NCBI RefSeq assembly: GCF_021735935.1
Contig: NZ_WMDZ01000001.1
Span: 1,054,001 to 1,118,000 of the forward strand
DNA length: 64,000 nt
Reading direction: 5' to 3'
Source of the DNA: Sulfitobacter sp. M39
GTDB taxonomy: Bacteria > Pseudomonadota > Alphaproteobacteria > Rhodobacterales > Rhodobacteraceae
Shown here one piece after another: positions 17,824-27,997 of this stretch. The stretch's first letter is position 1, and each line of letters starts with the position of its first letter. A program made the position numbers and the translations under genes. A model generated the notes under the pieces. That model was not told the DNA's origin and did not search any database. It saw only the letters and a list, made by a program, of their open reading frames with translations.

Positions 17824-17853
17824 AAAAAGGCCAGACATCGCTGCCTGGCCTTT
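17824..17853. terminator. Bidirectional terminator between VOC gene and gcrA
   Basis: aaaggccag (17826-17834) pairs with ctggccttt (17845-17853). A-rich and T-rich flanks occur on both sides, so it can serve both convergent genes. Confidence 0.75.
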
Positions 17854-17877
17854 CGTTACTCTGATGTCCGCAGCGGC

Positions 17878-18477
17878 TTAGCGGCGGCGGTCGCGCCGCG
17901 CGCTCATCGGTTGGAAGGCGACGCCGACGTGGGCCTCGCAATAGGGCTTGCCCTGCTGTACGGGCAGACCGCAGAACCAGAAATCATCCGTTGCAGGGTC
18001 ACCGACGGGCCATTTGCAGGTCCGCTCTGTCAGGTCCATCAGGCCGATCTTCTTCGACTTTTTCTCGACCTCACTCACCTTGGCAAGCGCCTCGGGGCTG
18101 ATCTCGTTCGCGGAGGGCTGGGGTGGCAGCGGCTGACCGGCGGGAATGATCTTGGCGCGCGCGGGCAGGTTGGGGCGGACTGCTGGAACGGCCTCTACTG
18201 CTTCGGGTTCGGCGGCTTCGGGGGCGGGTTCAGCCTTGGGCTTGGCGGCTGCGGCGGGTTTCGCGGCAGGCTTGGCCTTGGTTTCTGGTTTGGCAGCAGC
18301 GGCAGGGGCGGCGGCGGGCGCTGCGGTTGCGGTCCGGTTGGACAGCCCCAGACGATGCACCTTGCCGATCACGGCGTTGCGGGTCACACCGCCCAACTCC
18401 TTTGCAATCTGGCTTGCGGATTGGCCCTCGCCCCACATTTTCTTCAGGATCTCTACGCGGTCATCGGTCCAAGACAT
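17878..18477 (-). CDS. gcrA: Cell-cycle regulator GcrA
   Basis: Sigma70-binding, methylation-sensitive cell-cycle transcription factor of alphaproteobacteria. The 199-aa protein begins MSWTDDRVEILKKMW and contains the HTH (GQSASQIAKELGGVTRNAVI). A long Ala/Pro/Lys-rich linker (about 50-125) follows, and then the C-terminal sigma-binding domain with a Cys/His cluster (ERTCKWPVGDP, FCGLPV, YCEAHVGVAF). Upstream AAGGAC supports the start. Transcribed divergently from argD across 432 bp. Confidence 0.96.
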   Translation of the reverse strand: MSWTDDRVEILKKMWGEGQSASQIAKELGGVTRNAVIGKVHRLGLSNRTATAAPAAAPAAAAKPETKAKPAAKPAAAAKPKAEPAPEAAEPEAVEAVPAVRPNLPARAKIIPAGQPLPPQPSANEISPEALAKVSEVEKKSKKIGLMDLTERTCKWPVGDPATDDFWFCGLPVQQGKPYCEAHVGVAFQPMSARRDRRR

Positions 18478-18909
18478 TTGGCGTCCTTAGCTAACAAGCG
18501 GCCCTTCTCAGGACCGCCGTGGAAAAATCTCAAGCCCCTATACTAATCACTGACAGCTTGGGTGCAAGGCGCGAACGGGCGATTGGGGCGGCAGCAGCGG
18601 CAAACGCTCCCTTAAAACCACAGCAAAGTGGCAACGGCAGCGCTCCTGCCACAGTTTGCGGCCATTGCGCGCCAATTTTTGCTTTGCAAGCCGCGAAAAG
18701 CTGCTTATGCAAACGGCATGATCAACCGTTCGACATCCTCTTTGCGACGACGCCAAGACTAATTGGCGACACCGGCCCCTGACACGGGGGGCACGGCATT
18801 GATCTTTTGCGACATAAATTGCGTCGCACCCCTTCAAATCTTATTGACCCTCTCCGTCACACATGGCCTTTTGTGCCTTTGATGCGGCCAACCCATAAGG
18901 ATGATCCTG
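18478..18909. other. Long intergenic region between gcrA and argD
   Basis: 432 bases with no convincing gene; open frames here are short and lack ribosome sites. It must hold the divergent gcrA and argD promoters. A short dyad (gcgac...gtcgc) occurs near 18808-18826. I cannot place promoters reliably. Confidence 0.6.
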
Positions 18910-20085
18910 ATGATCCCATCTGTTCTGCCGACCTATTCACGCGCCCCCCTGAGCTTTGTCAAAGGCGAAGGGTCCTGGTTGATTGAACAAGACGGCCGCC
19001 GATTTCTGGATCTGGGCGCAGGCATTGCGGTGAACGCGCTTGGCCATGCGCACCCCGCGCTGGTGGCGGCGCTGACCGAACAGGCGGGGCAGCTTTGGCA
19101 TACCTCGAACCTCTACGAGATCCCCCAGCAACAGGAACTGGCCGACCGGCTGGTCGCGCTCAGCTTTGCCGATACGGTGTTTTTCACCAACTCCGGCACC
19201 GAGGCATGCGAACTGGCGGTCAAGATGGCGCGCAAGTATTTCTACGACAAGGGCCAGCCCGACCGGACCGAGATCATCACTTTCTCGGGCTCGTTCCACG
19301 GGCGGTCATCTGCCGGGATCGCGGCGGCAGGATCCGAGAAAATGACCAAAGGCTTCGGCCCGCTGCTCCCCGGTTTCAAACATATCGAATTTGGCGATAT
19401 GGAGGCGCTTGGCGCGGCGATCACCGATACCACAGCCGCCATCATGATCGAACCGGTGCAGGGCGAAGGCGGCATCCGTCCCGTGCCGGATGCTGACCTC
19501 AAACAGATGCGCGCGCTGTGCGAAACACACGGGCTGCTGTTGATCTTTGACGAGGTGCAATGCGGCGTGGGCCGCACCGGTAAGATGTTCGCCCATGAAT
19601 GGGCGGGCGTCACCCCCGATATCATGATGGTCGCCAAAGGCATCGGCGGCGGTTTCCCCCTGGGCGCCGTGCTGGCCACTCAGAACGCGGCCTCTGGCAT
19701 GACGGCGGGCACCCACGGGTCGACCTACGGCGGCAACCCGCTGGGCTGTGCCGTGGGCAATGCTGTGGTCAATATCATCGGCACAGACGCTTTTCTTGAC
19801 GATGTGAACCGCAAAGCCGGCCTGATGCGCCAAAAGCTCGAAGGGTTGGTCGCCAGCCACCCTGACGTGTTCGAAAGCGTGCGCGGCAGCGGGCTGATGT
19901 TGGGGCTGAAATGCAAAGCCACCAACAGCGATGTCGTCGCCGCGGGCTACCGTCACGAGGTCATCACAGTACCGGCGGCGGATAACGTGATCCGCCTGCT
20001 GCCCCCTCTCAATATCACCGATGAAGACATCGCCGAGGCCGTCTCCCGCCTTGATCATGCCGCCAGCAGCCTTGCTGCCAGCTAA
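18910..20085 (+). CDS. argD: Acetylornithine aminotransferase
   Basis: Class III PLP aminotransferase of arginine (and often lysine) synthesis, 391 aa. It begins MIPSVLPTYSRAPLSFVKGE, has the GTEACELAVKMARK phosphate loop, FDEVQCGVGRTG (PLP-binding Asp) and VAKGIGGGFPLGA with the Schiff-base lysine. ATG 18910 is placed 9 bases after AAGG; ATG 18901 in frame is too close to it. argF follows after 75 bp containing a REP-like hairpin. Succinyldiaminopimelate transaminase activity (DapC) is possible too. Confidence 0.95.
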   Translation: MIPSVLPTYSRAPLSFVKGEGSWLIEQDGRRFLDLGAGIAVNALGHAHPALVAALTEQAGQLWHTSNLYEIPQQQELADRLVALSFADTVFFTNSGTEACELAVKMARKYFYDKGQPDRTEIITFSGSFHGRSSAGIAAAGSEKMTKGFGPLLPGFKHIEFGDMEALGAAITDTTAAIMIEPVQGEGGIRPVPDADLKQMRALCETHGLLLIFDEVQCGVGRTGKMFAHEWAGVTPDIMMVAKGIGGGFPLGAVLATQNAASGMTAGTHGSTYGGNPLGCAVGNAVVNIIGTDAFLDDVNRKAGLMRQKLEGLVASHPDVFESVRGSGLMLGLKCKATNSDVVAAGYRHEVITVPAADNVIRLLPPLNITDEDIAEAVSRLDHAASSLAAS

Positions 20086-20110
20086 CCTTCATTTTGCCCT
20101 ATAAACTCCG

Positions 20111-20133
20111 GGGGGCCGGGGGGCTGGCCCCCC
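20111..20133. repeat. GC-rich palindrome, second copy of a REP-like element
   Basis: ggggggctggcccccc (20118-20133), preceded by gggggcc (20111-20117), lies in the argD-argF gap. The core gggggctggccccc is identical to that at 6926-6939 between dprA and topA. The location inside an operon suggests an mRNA-stability or attenuation role. Confidence 0.55.
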
Positions 20134-20160
20134 AACTCCCTAAAATTAAAAGAATACCCT

Positions 20161-21066
20161 ATGAAACATTTTCTCGACATTCACCAAACCGATCCGGCTG
20201 ACCTGCGCAGCATCATCGACAATGCCGCCACGATGAAAGCGTCCCGTCTGGGCCGCCCCCGTGGTGCGCCGGATGATGAACAGCCGCTCAAGGATCACAT
20301 GGTTGCGCTGATCTTTGAAAAGCCCTCGACACGGACGCGGGTCAGCTTTGACGTGGGCGTGCGCCAGATGGGCGGGCAAACGATGGTGCTGTCCGGCGCA
20401 GATATGCAGCTCGGCCACGGCGAGACCATCGCCGACACGGCACGCGTGCTCAGCCGCTATGTCGATCTGATCATGATCCGCACCTTCGAAGAGGCGACCC
20501 TGCTGGAGATGGCGGAATATGCCTCTGTCCCGGTGATCAACGGGCTGACCAACCGGACGCACCCTTGCCAGATCATGGCCGACATCATGACCTTCGAAGA
20601 GCATAACGGCCCCATCAAGGGCAAAAAGGTGGTCTGGTCCGGTGACGGTAATAACGTCTTTGCCAGCTTCGCCCATGCAGCCAAAGCCTTTGATTTCGAA
20701 CTTGTGTTTACCGGCCCGCAGACGCTGGACCCCGAGGCCGCGCTGAATGGCCTTTACACAACCGAGCGTGACCCGAACAAAGCGGTAGAGGGCGCGGATC
20801 TGGTCGTGACAGACACATGGGTGTCGATGCATGACCCGCAATCGGCGCGCGAACGTCGGCACAACCAGCTGCGCGGCTATCAGGTGAATGACGCGCTGAT
20901 GGCCAAAGCAAAGCCCGACGCGCTGTTTATGCACTGCCTGCCCGCGCACCGCGATGACGAGGTGACAAGCTCCGTTATGGACGGCCCAAGCTCGGTCATT
21001 TTTGACGAGGCTGAAAACCGGCTGCACGCGCAAAAGTCGGTCATGCGCTGGTGCTTGGGGAAATGA
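20161..21066 (+). CDS. argF: Ornithine carbamoyltransferase
   Basis: Converts ornithine and carbamoyl phosphate to citrulline; 301 aa. Signatures: [12 protein letters not shown] (carbamoyl-phosphate loop), [15 protein letters not shown], and HCLPAHR with the ornithine-binding cysteine. It forms an arginine operon with argD. Its stop overlaps the start of the PanE-like gene by 4 bases (ATGA). Confidence 0.97.
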   Translation: MKHFLDIHQTDPADLRSIIDNAATMKASRLGRPRGAPDDEQPLKDHMVALIFEKPSTRTRVSFDVGVRQMGGQTMVLSGADMQLGHGETIADTARVLSRYVDLIMIRTFEEATLLEMAEYASVPVINGLTNRTHPCQIMADIMTFEEHNGPIKGKKVVWSGDGNNVFASFAHAAKAFDFELVFTGPQTLDPEAALNGLYTTERDPNKAVEGADLVVTDTWVSMHDPQSARERRHNQLRGYQVNDALMAKAKPDALFMHCLPAHRDDEVTSSVMDGPSSVIFDEAENRLHAQKSVMRWCLGK

Positions 21067-22061
21067 GCGACCGGCGGCCCATCGTTGTCGCGGGTGCGGG
21101 GGCGATCGGCTGCTTTGTGGGTGGCATGCTTGCCGCCCACGGTCGCGATGTCACGCTGTTGGTCCGTCCCCGCGTGGCAGAGCAGATCCGCAAGCATGGT
21201 CTGCGGCTGACGGGTTTTGACGGGCTCGACCAACAGGTGCCTGCCGCAAGCCTGACCCTGTCACAGGACCCTGCCTGTCTTGCCGGGGCGGGGATCGTGC
21301 TGGTCACGGTCAAGACCGACGACACCGCCGACATCGCGCGGCTGGTGGCGCAGCACACGCCGGCGCTGTCGACCATTGTTAGCCTGCAAAACGGCCTCGA
21401 CGCGGTCGAGATCCTGCGCGAGGCCTTGCCGCTGCATGATGTACGCGGGGGCATGGTGCCTTTTAACGTCGTCCCCCATGGCGACGGGCGGTATCACCGC
21501 GCGACCAGCGGGGATATCTTCGTCGAAACGGGCCGGATGCCATTGGCGGGCTATCTGTCCGTGCCGGGGTTGCAGGTCACGGGGACGGGGGCGATCATCG
21601 GCGTTCAATGGGGCAAGCTGCTGCTTAACCTGAACAACGCGCTGAACGCCCTGTCAGGGCTGACCTTGCAGGAACAACTGCTTGACCGGCGCTGGCGACG
21701 CGTGATGGCCGCCCAGATGGCCGAGGCGCTTGCCGTGCTAAAGGCTCATGGCATCCACCCTGCATCCTCCACGCCATTGCCCGCACAGCTGATCCCTTGG
21801 GTGCTGCGCCTGCCGACGCCGCTGTTCACGCGTGTCGCGGCCAAGATGCTGACGATTGACCCGATGGCGCGGACCTCGATGTCCTATGACCTGGAAGCGG
21901 GTAAACCGACCGAGATCGACGCGCTTCAGGGCCGGATCATCGCGATGGGGGCGCAGGAAGGCGTCGCCACGCCGCTTTGTCAGCGGGTCTCTGATCTGGT
22001 GAAAGAGGCGCAGGCGCGCGGTCCGGGGTTGCCCGATATGGACCCCTCGGACCTCCGCTAA
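21063..22061 (+). CDS. Ketopantoate reductase family protein (PanE-like)
   Basis: NAD(P)-dependent 2-dehydropantoate 2-reductase family, 332 aa. The Rossmann motif [11 protein letters not shown] is at the N-terminus, VTVKTDDT follows the nucleotide fold, and the catalytic Lys is in [16 protein letters not shown]. The C-terminal helical domain ends with [15 protein letters not shown], conserved in PanE. It is coupled to argF by ATGA overlap. Homologues are often multiple per genome, so the pantoate role is likely but not certain. Confidence 0.87.
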   Translation: MSDRRPIVVAGAGAIGCFVGGMLAAHGRDVTLLVRPRVAEQIRKHGLRLTGFDGLDQQVPAASLTLSQDPACLAGAGIVLVTVKTDDTADIARLVAQHTPALSTIVSLQNGLDAVEILREALPLHDVRGGMVPFNVVPHGDGRYHRATSGDIFVETGRMPLAGYLSVPGLQVTGTGAIIGVQWGKLLLNLNNALNALSGLTLQEQLLDRRWRRVMAAQMAEALAVLKAHGIHPASSTPLPAQLIPWVLRLPTPLFTRVAAKMLTIDPMARTSMSYDLEAGKPTEIDALQGRIIAMGAQEGVATPLCQRVSDLVKEAQARGPGLPDMDPSDLR

Positions 22062-22086
22062 GCGGCAAAGCCATTCGCCACAGCGC

Positions 22087-23568
22087 TTAGTTGACCAGCG
22101 CGTTCAGCCCCAGAAAGATCATCGCTGACATGGTTGCGGCCGCAGGGACGGTGATGACCCAGGCCGCGACGATGGTCATGAAGTGCGACCGGCGCACGAG
22201 TTTGCGGCGGCGGCGTTCCTCTACCGCGATGCGTTTGACCTGACCGGCTTTGGCTCCGGGGCGACGCAGGCGGCGCTCCATATGCCATTCGCGGTAGAAG
22301 CCTACGCCAAAAACGCCCCCCACAGCGATATGGGTGGAGCTCACGGGCAGGCCCAGCCACGAGGCGATGATCACGGTGATCGCTGCAGAGAGGGCGACGC
22401 AATAGGCGCGCATCGGGTTCAGCTTGGTGATCTGGCTGCCCACCATGCGGATCAGTTTCGGCCCGAAAAGGAACAGCCCGAAGGAAATGCCGAAGGCCCC
22501 GATCACCATCACCCACATGGGGATAGAGACTTTGGCCTCGAACCCGCCGAACTCCGAGGCGTGGACGATCGCGGCAAGGGGCCCAACCGCGTTGGCGACA
22601 TCATTGGCCCCATGCGCAAAGCTGAGCAGCGCTGCGGAAAAGACCAGCGGCAGGCCGAACAATACTTTGACGGATTTGTTGCGGTTCTCCATCCCGACCG
22701 ACGCGCGGCGGATGGCGGGGTAGGAAATGGCATAGGCCAGCACGCCACAAGCCAAACCGATCAGCAGGGCAGAACCCATGTTGATCTCGACGATCTTTTT
22801 GAGCCCCTTGAGTGCCAGATAGGTGGCAAAGACACCGGACATGACGCCAATCAGGATCGGCACCCAGCGACGCGAGGCTGCGATTTTGTCCTCTTGGTAA
22901 AGGATTTGTGACTTGATCAGCGCGAGGAACATCGCCGCGACAGCGCCGCCCAAGACGGGCGAGATGATCCAGCTAAGGGCGATCATACTCATCGAAGGCC
23001 AGTTGACCGCCGCCATCCCCGCAGCCGCGATGCCGGCCCCCATGACGCCGCCCACGACCGAGTGTGTGGTCGATACCGGTGCGCCCACCCATGTCGCCAG
23101 ATTGACCCACAGTGCCGACGAGATCAGCGCGGCCATCATCGCCCAGATGAACACTTGGGAATCTGCGACCGACGCGGGGTCAATGATCCCTTTCGAGATG
23201 GTCGATACCACGTCGCCGCCAGCCAGAAGGGCACCGGCACTTTCGCAAATGGCAGCGATGATGATCGCGCTGCCCATGCTCAGCGCCTTGGCCCCGACAG
23301 CGGGGCCCATATTGTTGGCAACGTCATTGGCCCCGATGTTTACCGCCATATAGGCCCCGAAGGCCGCGGCGGCGATCACCACGTAGTTGGACGGCTGCGC
23401 GCCAAAGAACAGACCGGCGACCAGCGCGGCCAATACGATGAAGGCAAGGGCAATGCCAAATCCGACCATAGGCCGCGCCACATAGGTCGCGGCCTGTTCC
23501 ACCCGCGAGATGCGGTTCAGGTCAGAATCCAGTGTTTTCCACTGTTGGCCTTTGGGTCCGTCGGTCAT
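22087..23568 (-). CDS. Inorganic phosphate transporter, PiT family
   Basis: Low-affinity, cation-coupled phosphate carrier of about 493 aa with roughly ten to eleven membrane helices. The duplicated PiT signatures are present: NIGANDVANNMGP and AHGANDVANAVGP, each with a following VSTTH segment (GAPVSTTHSVVG and GLPVSSTHIAVG). It has a soluble N-terminus and an unusual, very basic loop (MERRLRRPGAKAGQVKRI, then EERRRRKLVRR) before the last helix. ATG 23568 has GAGG upstream. Converges on the PanE-like gene with 25 bp between. Confidence 0.92.
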   Translation of the reverse strand: MTDGPKGQQWKTLDSDLNRISRVEQAATYVARPMVGFGIALAFIVLAALVAGLFFGAQPSNYVVIAAAAFGAYMAVNIGANDVANNMGPAVGAKALSMGSAIIIAAICESAGALLAGGDVVSTISKGIIDPASVADSQVFIWAMMAALISSALWVNLATWVGAPVSTTHSVVGGVMGAGIAAAGMAAVNWPSMSMIALSWIISPVLGGAVAAMFLALIKSQILYQEDKIAASRRWVPILIGVMSGVFATYLALKGLKKIVEINMGSALLIGLACGVLAYAISYPAIRRASVGMENRNKSVKVLFGLPLVFSAALLSFAHGANDVANAVGPLAAIVHASEFGGFEAKVSIPMWVMVIGAFGISFGLFLFGPKLIRMVGSQITKLNPMRAYCVALSAAITVIIASWLGLPVSSTHIAVGGVFGVGFYREWHMERRLRRPGAKAGQVKRIAVEERRRRKLVRRSHFMTIVAAWVITVPAAATMSAMIFLGLNALVN

Positions 23569-23654
23569 TGCTGCCTCATTTTCTAAAACCATGCGCTCGT
23601 GGCACAGTGAAAACGGTTTCGCAAGGCCGCACGGGGGGCTATCGGGCGTGGCGA

Positions 23655-24113
23655 CTAGAGGTTCAGAAGGATTTCGCGCAAATCAGGCTCTGCCACCAGT
23701 TCGGCGGCTTCCTTTGGGGGCATCCAGCGGCGGGTGCGCATGTCGACCTCGGGGTATTCATCCTCGATGTGACGGACGCGGGTCAGGTATACCTGTGCGA
23801 TGACGGGCGTGGTCATCCCTTCGGACAGGCCCTTGTCATAGTCATAGTACCCGATCGGCTCGCTTTCGATATCGGCCTTGGACACGCCTGCCTCTTCCCA
23901 TGCTTCGCGCAGGGCGGCACCGGCACCGTCCAGCCCGTCAATCGGCCAGCCTTTTGGCACGATCCATCGGCCGGTGTCACGGCTGGTGATCATCAGGACT
24001 TCTTTACCTCCAGGAGTTTCACGGTAGCACAATGCGGCGACCTGAATACGTTTGGGGCGGCGCCAGATGGGGAGGATCATACCCTCCCACGCGCGTTTGA
24101 GTTCATGTATCAT
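23655..24113 (-). CDS. Nudix hydrolase
   Basis: A 152-aa Nudix protein of the diphosphoinositol-polyphosphate/Ap4A-like group. The Nudix box appears as GWPIDGLDGAGAALREAWEEAG: the REAWEEAG core is intact while the first glutamate of the GX5E segment is not present as in classical boxes, as also seen in some DIPP-type enzymes. KRIQVAALCYRE and RWIVPKGWP are family features. It sits beside the PiT phosphate carrier and is transcribed the same way after an 86-bp gap. The substrate is not known. Confidence 0.85.
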   Translation of the reverse strand: MIHELKRAWEGMILPIWRRPKRIQVAALCYRETPGGKEVLMITSRDTGRWIVPKGWPIDGLDGAGAALREAWEEAGVSKADIESEPIGYYDYDKGLSEGMTTPVIAQVYLTRVRHIEDEYPEVDMRTRRWMPPKEAAELVAEPDLREILLNL

Positions 24114-24266
24114 ATTTAAAACGTTAACCTGTAACTTCGTTGTTCTTGCTTTTATCCGGTCATCGTAGCTGAAAAAGAGACGAGAAGCAATTTCACCCCC
24201 GCAAACCCTTGTGCAGCGGCGGTGTGCATCCCACTGTTTGATGGACCTAATAGGAGATTTAGCGCG

Positions 24267-25694
24267 ATGGCCGCAGATTTAAAGACCGCAGATATTGGCG
24301 TTTATGGTCTGGGGACGATGGGCAGTGCGCTGGCGCTCAATCTGGCCGAGCAGGAGTTCCGTGTGGCGGTCAGCAACCGCGAAGCCGATTGGATCGCGCC
24401 CTTTCTGGAAGAGGCCGGACCGCTGGCGGGTCATCTGTCAGGCCACGCGACGCTTGAGGGTTTTGTCGACAGTATCGCGCAGCCGCGCAGCATCTTGTTC
24501 ATGATCCCGTCGGGTGCTCCGATGGATGCGATGATCGACGCGGTGATGCCGCTGCTGGATGAGGGCGACACCATCATTGATGGCGGCAACGCCGATTTCC
24601 ACGACACCCGACGCCGCGCCGCCGCCTTCGACGGTACGGGGCGGCATTTCGTCGGCATGGGCGTGTCGGGCGGCGAAGAGGGCGCGCGTCACGGCCCGTC
24701 GATGATGGTGGGCGGCACTGATCACAGCTGGACCCAGCTGCGCCCCATGCTCAGCGCGATTGCGGCCAAGTTTCAGGGCGCGCCTTGCGTAGATCATCTG
24801 GGGCCGGACGGGGCAGGGCATTTCGTCAAGACCGTGCATAACGGGATCGAATATGCCGACATGCAGATGATCGCCGAAGTCTACGGGCTGTTGCGCGACG
24901 CCGGCGGCCAAACGGCACCGCAGATCGGGGCGCTGTTTGAAAGTTGGCAGAAAGGGCAGCTGAGCTCGTACCTGATCGAGGTGTCTGCCGCCGCGCTGCA
25001 AACCGTGGATGCCGAGAGCGGGACGCCGATGGTGGATTTGATCCTTGATAAGGCGGGTCAGAAAGGCACGGGCCGCTGGACCCTGATCGAGGCGCTGAAG
25101 CTTGGCCAGTCGGCCAGCACGATCGAGGCGGCAGTCGGTGCCCGTGGCTGGTCCAGCGAGAAAGCCTTGCGGGTCGCGGCGGCGCCGCTCTTGCCGGATG
25201 CGGTGACCGGCGGCACGCTGCCAACCGAGGACGAGATGAAATCGGCCTTGCTGGCTGCGCGTATTCTGGGTCACGCGCAGGGGTTCCGCGTGTTATCTGC
25301 CGCCTCTGACGAATTTGGCTGGCAACTGGATATGGCCCGCATTGCAGAGATCTGGCGCGCGGGCTGTATCATCCGGTCAGCCTTGCTGGACGATCTGGCC
25401 GATGCGTTTCACGCAGGATTGCCCGAGGGGGCCTTGATCCTCGCCCCCGCCATCCGCGACATGCTGGGCGATCACCTTGCTGGCCTGCGCAAGACCGTCG
25501 CCGCCGGGGTGAGCCTGGGCGTGCCCATGCCCGCGCTGAGCGCGTCACTGGCGTGGTATGACAGCATCCGAACCGCACGCGGGTCCGCGAATTTGATCCA
25601 GGCGCAGCGCGACTTTTTCGGCGCGCATGGATTTGAACGCGGCGATATCGCGGGGGCGCACCACGGGACGTGGAACGCGATCCGGCGCGATTAG
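24267..25694 (+). CDS. gnd: 6-phosphogluconate dehydrogenase, decarboxylating
   Basis: Oxidative pentose-phosphate enzyme converting 6-phosphogluconate to ribulose 5-phosphate with NADP+. 475 aa. It shows GVYGLGTMGSALALN (coenzyme fold), GMGVSGGEEGARHGPSMM, HFVKTVHNGIEYADMQ with catalytic Lys and His, and DKAGQKGTGRWT. ATG 24267 is preceded by TAGGAG at a somewhat long distance. It stands alone and converges on truA. Confidence 0.96.
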   Translation: MAADLKTADIGVYGLGTMGSALALNLAEQEFRVAVSNREADWIAPFLEEAGPLAGHLSGHATLEGFVDSIAQPRSILFMIPSGAPMDAMIDAVMPLLDEGDTIIDGGNADFHDTRRRAAAFDGTGRHFVGMGVSGGEEGARHGPSMMVGGTDHSWTQLRPMLSAIAAKFQGAPCVDHLGPDGAGHFVKTVHNGIEYADMQMIAEVYGLLRDAGGQTAPQIGALFESWQKGQLSSYLIEVSAAALQTVDAESGTPMVDLILDKAGQKGTGRWTLIEALKLGQSASTIEAAVGARGWSSEKALRVAAAPLLPDAVTGGTLPTEDEMKSALLAARILGHAQGFRVLSAASDEFGWQLDMARIAEIWRAGCIIRSALLDDLADAFHAGLPEGALILAPAIRDMLGDHLAGLRKTVAAGVSLGVPMPALSASLAWYDSIRTARGSANLIQAQRDFFGAHGFERGDIAGAHHGTWNAIRRD

Positions 25695-25703
25695 GGCGCT
25701 GGT

Positions 25704-26492
25704 TTAGCCGCGGTGTAGCGTCGACTGTGCGAAAGGGTCTGTCTCGTAGGTGACATGCGACAGATACAGACCGTGCGGCGGGGCGACGGGGCCGCAGGCT
25801 TGACGGTCCCGTGCAGCGAGCATCTGTTTCACATCATCGGCCGCAAATGATCCGGCCCCGACGCGTTCGAGCGTGCCCACGATGCTGCGCACCTGATTGT
25901 GTAGGAACGACCGCGCGCGCACGTCGAACTGTACCTCGATACCGCCGCCGACGGGATGCTCTGTCATATCCACGCGGTCCAGCGTTTTGACCGGAGTTTG
26001 CGCCTGACAGATGGTCGAGCGGAAGGTGGTGAAATCATGCTCGCCGATCAGATGGGTCGCGGCCTCGCGCATGCGGTCGATGTCCAGCGGCTTCTTGACC
26101 TGCCAGACCAGCCCCGCCTGATGTGTCGCCGGCGGGCGACGTACCAGCACACGAAACAGATACCGGCGTTCGAGCGCGGAAAAGCGAGCGTGAAAGTCAT
26201 CATCCACCGCGACGCAATCGACGATCGCAATGGGCAGTGGTTTCAGATGATAGTTGATCGCCTCGGACAGGCGGAACGGGGTCCAGTCACGTTCCATATC
26301 GCAATGGGCGACCTGCGCCAGCGCGTGGACACCGGCGTCGGTGCGCCCTGCGGCGGCGATGTTGTGGGCGCGCGGTTCGATCTTGGCCAAAGCGTGCTCT
26401 ATCGCGCCTTGGACCGACGCAAGGTCGATCTGGCGTTGCCAGCCGACAAAAGGGGCGCCGTGGTATTCGATTTTCAGGGCATAGCGTTGCAT
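25704..26492 (-). CDS. truA: tRNA pseudouridine synthase A
   Basis: Modifies U38-U40 of the anticodon stem. 262 aa, with the catalytic aspartate Asp52 in [12 protein letters not shown], the N-terminal [12 protein letters not shown] and the [13 protein letters not shown] block near residue 200. The start at 26492 is followed by [12 protein letters not shown], the family N-terminus. Divergent from the YcjX gene across 92 bp. Confidence 0.96.
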   Translation of the reverse strand: MQRYALKIEYHGAPFVGWQRQIDLASVQGAIEHALAKIEPRAHNIAAAGRTDAGVHALAQVAHCDMERDWTPFRLSEAINYHLKPLPIAIVDCVAVDDDFHARFSALERRYLFRVLVRRPPATHQAGLVWQVKKPLDIDRMREAATHLIGEHDFTTFRSTICQAQTPVKTLDRVDMTEHPVGGGIEVQFDVRARSFLHNQVRSIVGTLERVGAGSFAADDVKQMLAARDRQACGPVAPPHGLYLSHVTYETDPFAQSTLHRG

Positions 26493-26584
26493 GGCGGGCG
26501 TTTACCCTGAGGGTGCCCATCTGGCAATCCCTGACCCGCGTGCCTATGTTAGAGCTTAACGACAGGTGAAGGCGGACACGGGCT

Positions 26585-27997
26585 TTGGTACTCTCAAGAA
26601 TTGCCGATGGCATTTGGCGGCAGGTAGAAAATGTGCAGGACGGCGTGTCCGAGACATTTTTCGAGCCTGTGATCCGTCTGGGCGTGACCGGTTTGGCGCG
26701 CTCCGGCAAGACCGTCTTTATCACCTCGCTTGTGGCGAACCTGCTGGATCGCGGGCGGATGCCGGGGCTGCTTGCGGCTTCCGAAGGGCGGATCGAGGCG
26801 GCGTTCTTGCAGCCGCAGCCCGACGATACCGTGCCGCGGTTCGAATATGAAAATCACCTTGCCGCGCTGACCGGTCCTACGCCGCATTGGCCCGAGAGCA
26901 CCCGCGCCATATCGGAGCTGCGCCTGTCCTTGCGCGTGCGGCCAAACGGCTTGCTTGCGGGGTTTCAGGGGCCGCGCACGGTGCATCTGGATATCGTGGA
27001 TTACCCCGGCGAATGGCTGCTGGATCTGGCGCTGATGGATGTGGATTACGCCACGTGGTCGGCGCAGGTGCTGGCACGGATCGCCAACCGCGAAGAAGCT
27101 GCGGGCTACCGCGCGCTGGTGGACGGGACCGACCCCGAGGCGGCGTTGGACGAACCCGTGGCCCAAGCGCTGGCCGCCAGCTTTGCCGAGTATCTGCAAA
27201 CGGCACGTGCGAATGGCTATTCCGACTGCACGCCGGGGCGGTTCCTGCTGCCCGGTGATCTGGCCGGATCGCCGGTGCTGACCTTTGCGCCCCTGCCGGG
27301 CGGCGAGGGGTCGCGCGGGTCGCTTTTGCGCGAGATGGCGCGGCGGTTCGAAGCGTATAAACGGCAGGTGGTCAAACCATTCTTTCGCGATCACTTTACC
27401 CGGATCGACCGGCAGGTCGTGCTGGTCGATGCGCTTGGCGCGATCAATCAGGGTCCCCGCGCGGTCGAGGACCTGCGCGCTGCCATGGGCGATATCCTTG
27501 GCAGCTTCAAACCCGGACGCAATGGATTTCTGACGCAGCTTTTGCGCGGCAAACGGGTCGAGAAAATCCTCTTTGCCGCGACCAAGGCCGACCATTTGCA
27601 CCACAGCCAGCACGCCAGCCTCACCGCGATTATGGAGGCGTTGACCCGTGATGCCCGCGACCGCGCGCGCTTTGCGGGGGCTCAGACGTCCGCCATGTCG
27701 TTGGCGTCCTTGCGTGCCACCACCGAAGCCACGATGCAGCACAACGGCGAAACCCTAGAGGTCGTGCGCGGCAGCCTGCTGGATACCGGCAAAGAGGCCG
27801 CGTTCTATCCCGGTGAACTGCCCAAAGACCCGGCACATCTTCTAAGCCCGGCGCGGGCGGGGGCGGAAAAATGGCTGGATCAGGATTATCAGATCATGCG
27901 TTTCGCGCCTGCTCGGCTGAACCTGCACCCCGGTGACGGGCCGCCGCATATCCGTCTGGACCGCGCGGCGGAATTCCTGATCGGGGATCGTCTGTGA
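26585..27997 (+). CDS. YcjX-family stress ATPase/GTPase (DUF463)
   Basis: P-loop protein of about 470 aa. [10 protein letters not shown] (residues 36-43) is the Walker A/G1 region; [14 protein letters not shown] resembles a G3 motif and [11 protein letters not shown] a G4-like motif. Homologues (E. coli YcjX) lie in phage-shock or sigma32 stress operons together with YcjF, as here. The only possible start after an in-frame stop (26567) is TTG 26585, giving [15 protein letters not shown], the expected family N-terminus. Its stop overlaps the next gene (GTGA). The molecular role is unproven. Confidence 0.85.
   Translation: MVLSRIADGIWRQVENVQDGVSETFFEPVIRLGVTGLARSGKTVFITSLVANLLDRGRMPGLLAASEGRIEAAFLQPQPDDTVPRFEYENHLAALTGPTPHWPESTRAISELRLSLRVRPNGLLAGFQGPRTVHLDIVDYPGEWLLDLALMDVDYATWSAQVLARIANREEAAGYRALVDGTDPEAALDEPVAQALAASFAEYLQTARANGYSDCTPGRFLLPGDLAGSPVLTFAPLPGGEGSRGSLLREMARRFEAYKRQVVKPFFRDHFTRIDRQVVLVDALGAINQGPRAVEDLRAAMGDILGSFKPGRNGFLTQLLRGKRVEKILFAATKADHLHHSQHASLTAIMEALTRDARDRARFAGAQTSAMSLASLRATTEATMQHNGETLEVVRGSLLDTGKEAAFYPGELPKDPAHLLSPARAGAEKWLDQDYQIMRFAPARLNLHPGDGPPHIRLDRAAEFLIGDRL

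Noticed and set aside
18478..18909. Small regulatory RNA or hidden gene between gcrA and argD
   Set aside because: Short open frames lack ribosome sites and no terminator-like hairpin or known RNA structure was found.
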